From NCBI GenBank assembly GCA_002733805.1, contig NVXG01000005.1, positions 1-64,000 of the forward strand: DNA of 64,000 bases, written 5' to 3'. Below, piece after piece: positions 62,986 through 64,000 of this stretch. The notes beneath the pieces were generated by a model, which was not told where the DNA came from, ran no database searches, and saw nothing but the letters and a program-made list of their open reading frames with translations. Each line of letters starts with the position of its first letter. The stretch's first letter is position 1. Position numbers and translations under genes: made by a program. The DNA comes from Robiginitomaculum sp. (GTDB taxonomy: Bacteria > Pseudomonadota > Alphaproteobacteria > Caulobacterales > Maricaulaceae).

Positions 62986-64000
62986 ATGTTCGCAGCTGAA
63001 AGTCTGGTCAAAACCCTGTTGGCACAAGGTGTCGAGGTCTGTTTTACCAATCCGGGTACTTCTGAAATGCATATGGTAGCGGCGCTGGACCGCAATCCGG
63101 AGATGCAAGCCGTTTTGTGTTTGTTTGAGGGTGTCGCCACGGGCGCTTCGGATGCCTACGCCCGAATGAGTGGCAAGCCAGCTTGTACCTTGCTGCATCT
63201 GGGTCCGGGTCTGGCCAATGGCTTGGCCAATTTGCACAATGCGCGCCGCGCTCATGCCCCCGTGGTCAATATTGTCGGCGATCATGCCCGCGACCATTTG
63301 AAACTGGATGCACCGCTGACTTCGGACATTGAAGGCTTTTGCGCCCCGGTGTCGCGCTGGACCGGCCGGGTACCGGACCCTTCGCAGGTATCGACTATGG
63401 CGATTGAAGCCGTGTGCCAAGCCTATGGGCCAGAGCCGGGCGTGGCCAGCTTGATCTTGCCAGCCGATTGTGCGTGGTCAGATCAGGAACCGGATATTCT
63501 GCCGAAAGCCGAATTTCCTACCCGTGAAGCCATTTCCGACAATTGGTTGGCCGAAACCGCAGCCAAGCTCAAAGGAGCAAAAAACCCGATCTTGTATCTG
63601 GGCGATCTGGCCTGTCAGGAAGCCGGTTTGTACGCCGCCGGGCGGATCGCCAAATTACTGGATTGCCGGGTGATCATGGAAACCTTTGCCAGTCGTATTT
63701 CGCGTGGCAGCAACCGGTTTTCAGCAACCCGGCTGTCTTATTTTGGCGAAGCCGCACTTGAGGACATGAAGGATTGTGATCTGTTGGTGATTGCCGGGTC
63801 CAAGCCACCCGTTTCTTTCTTTGCCTATCCAAATGTTGATTCTGAGCTAACCCCGCCGGGAGCCGAAGTGGTTCTGTTGGGTGGTGTCAAAACCGATAGC
63901 GCAGCCGGTCTGACCCAATTGGCCGACCTGATGGAATGCCCGGCCAAGCCGGATCTGGTCGAACGGGCTACGGCCCCTGAATTGGATCGGGATCAGCCGC
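62986..64000 (+). CDS. Thiamine diphosphate enzyme, acetolactate-synthase-like, cut by window edge
   Basis: 338 codons visible from ATG 62986 (GGGAG upstream), running off the right edge. The N-terminal TPP pyrimidine domain shows CFTNPGTSEMHMVAAL and catalytic-type Glu in LFEGVATGASDAYARMSG, then the central domain. NPGTSEM is typical of the IlvX/benzoylformate-decarboxylase-like branch rather than of IlvB, and no small subunit gene is near. The substrate cannot be told. The diphosphate-binding C-terminal domain lies outside the window. Confidence 0.88.
   Translation, partial: MFAAESLVKTLLAQGVEVCFTNPGTSEMHMVAALDRNPEMQAVLCLFEGVATGASDAYARMSGKPACTLLHLGPGLANGLANLHNARRAHAPVVNIVGDHARDHLKLDAPLTSDIEGFCAPVSRWTGRVPDPSQVSTMAIEAVCQAYGPEPGVASLILPADCAWSDQEPDILPKAEFPTREAISDNWLAETAAKLKGAKNPILYLGDLACQEAGLYAAGRIAKLLDCRVIMETFASRISRGSNRFSATRLSYFGEAALEDMKDCDLLVIAGSKPPVSFFAYPNVDSELTPPGAEVVLLGGVKTDSAAGLTQLADLMECPAKPDLVERATAPELDRDQP

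Overview
The window reads as chromosome of an alphaproteobacterium; the genus cannot be fixed from sequence alone. Pointers are a ChvI-ChvG pair next to a mannose-type EIIA, HPr and ahcY, a TadG-type Flp pilus protein, xanthine dehydrogenase with XdhC, the membrane urate hydroxylase PuuD, and two tRNA-Arg genes with the same TTGCxx-N17-TAGGTT promoter pattern. Most of the window is dense, moderately GC-rich core genome. Two stretches are visibly AT-richer and look acquired: about 34.6-41.7 kb and about 56.9-60.7 kb.

Layout. 1-560: end of a type II secretion pseudopilin cluster (gspG, gspH). 575-1891: homoserine dehydrogenase, reverse strand. 2.06-12.7 kb: a branched-chain amino acid superoperon (ilvD-ilvC-ilvB-ilvM-leuA-ilvE-leuC-leuD-leuB) led by a Leu/Val/Ile-rich leader peptide and an attenuator hairpin. 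12.7-17.1 kb: mixed housekeeping genes (BaiN-type flavoprotein, DoxX/YHS pair, pterin dehydratase, SDR). 17.1-28.8 kb: a purine catabolism cluster taking guanine through xanthine, urate, allantoin and ureidoglycolate to glyoxylate, with an aminotransferase next to it. 28.9-34.5 kb: Uup ATPase, a repeat-filled intergenic region, gamma-glutamyltransferase and a P1-family peptidase.

34576-41749: an integrated island in tRNA-Arg(ACG), bounded by a 51-bp direct repeat of the tRNA 3' half. It has a P4-type integrase beside the right end, a second internal tyrosine recombinase next to two HTH proteins, an unrecognised 335-residue protein, a stand-alone trypsin-like protease, an IS3 remnant, and a secreted Rap1a/Tai-thermonuclease fusion whose junction lies on a 20-bp tandem duplication. 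Directly beyond it are two decayed two-component genes and a TadG-like gene, ending at a convergent tRNA-Arg(CCG) whose 3' trailer is homologous to that of the first tRNA.

46.4-56.9 kb: orphan ABC ATPase, zinc-finger protein, polA, an uncharacterised 560-residue protein, chvI-chvG, EIIA, HPr and ahcY. HPr keeps its regulatory serine, but the hprK gene expected between chvG and EIIA is absent. 57.2-60.6 kb: a three-gene restriction-modification cassette (C5-cytosine methyltransferase, HNH endonuclease, N6-adenine methyltransferase). 60.8-64.0 kb: TerC-family protein, SDR, DUF985 cupin, and a truncated TPP-dependent enzyme at the window edge.

The strongest leads are the Rap1a-nuclease fusion and its island, the two-methyltransferase HNH cassette, the long attenuated ilv-leu operon, and the missing hprK.
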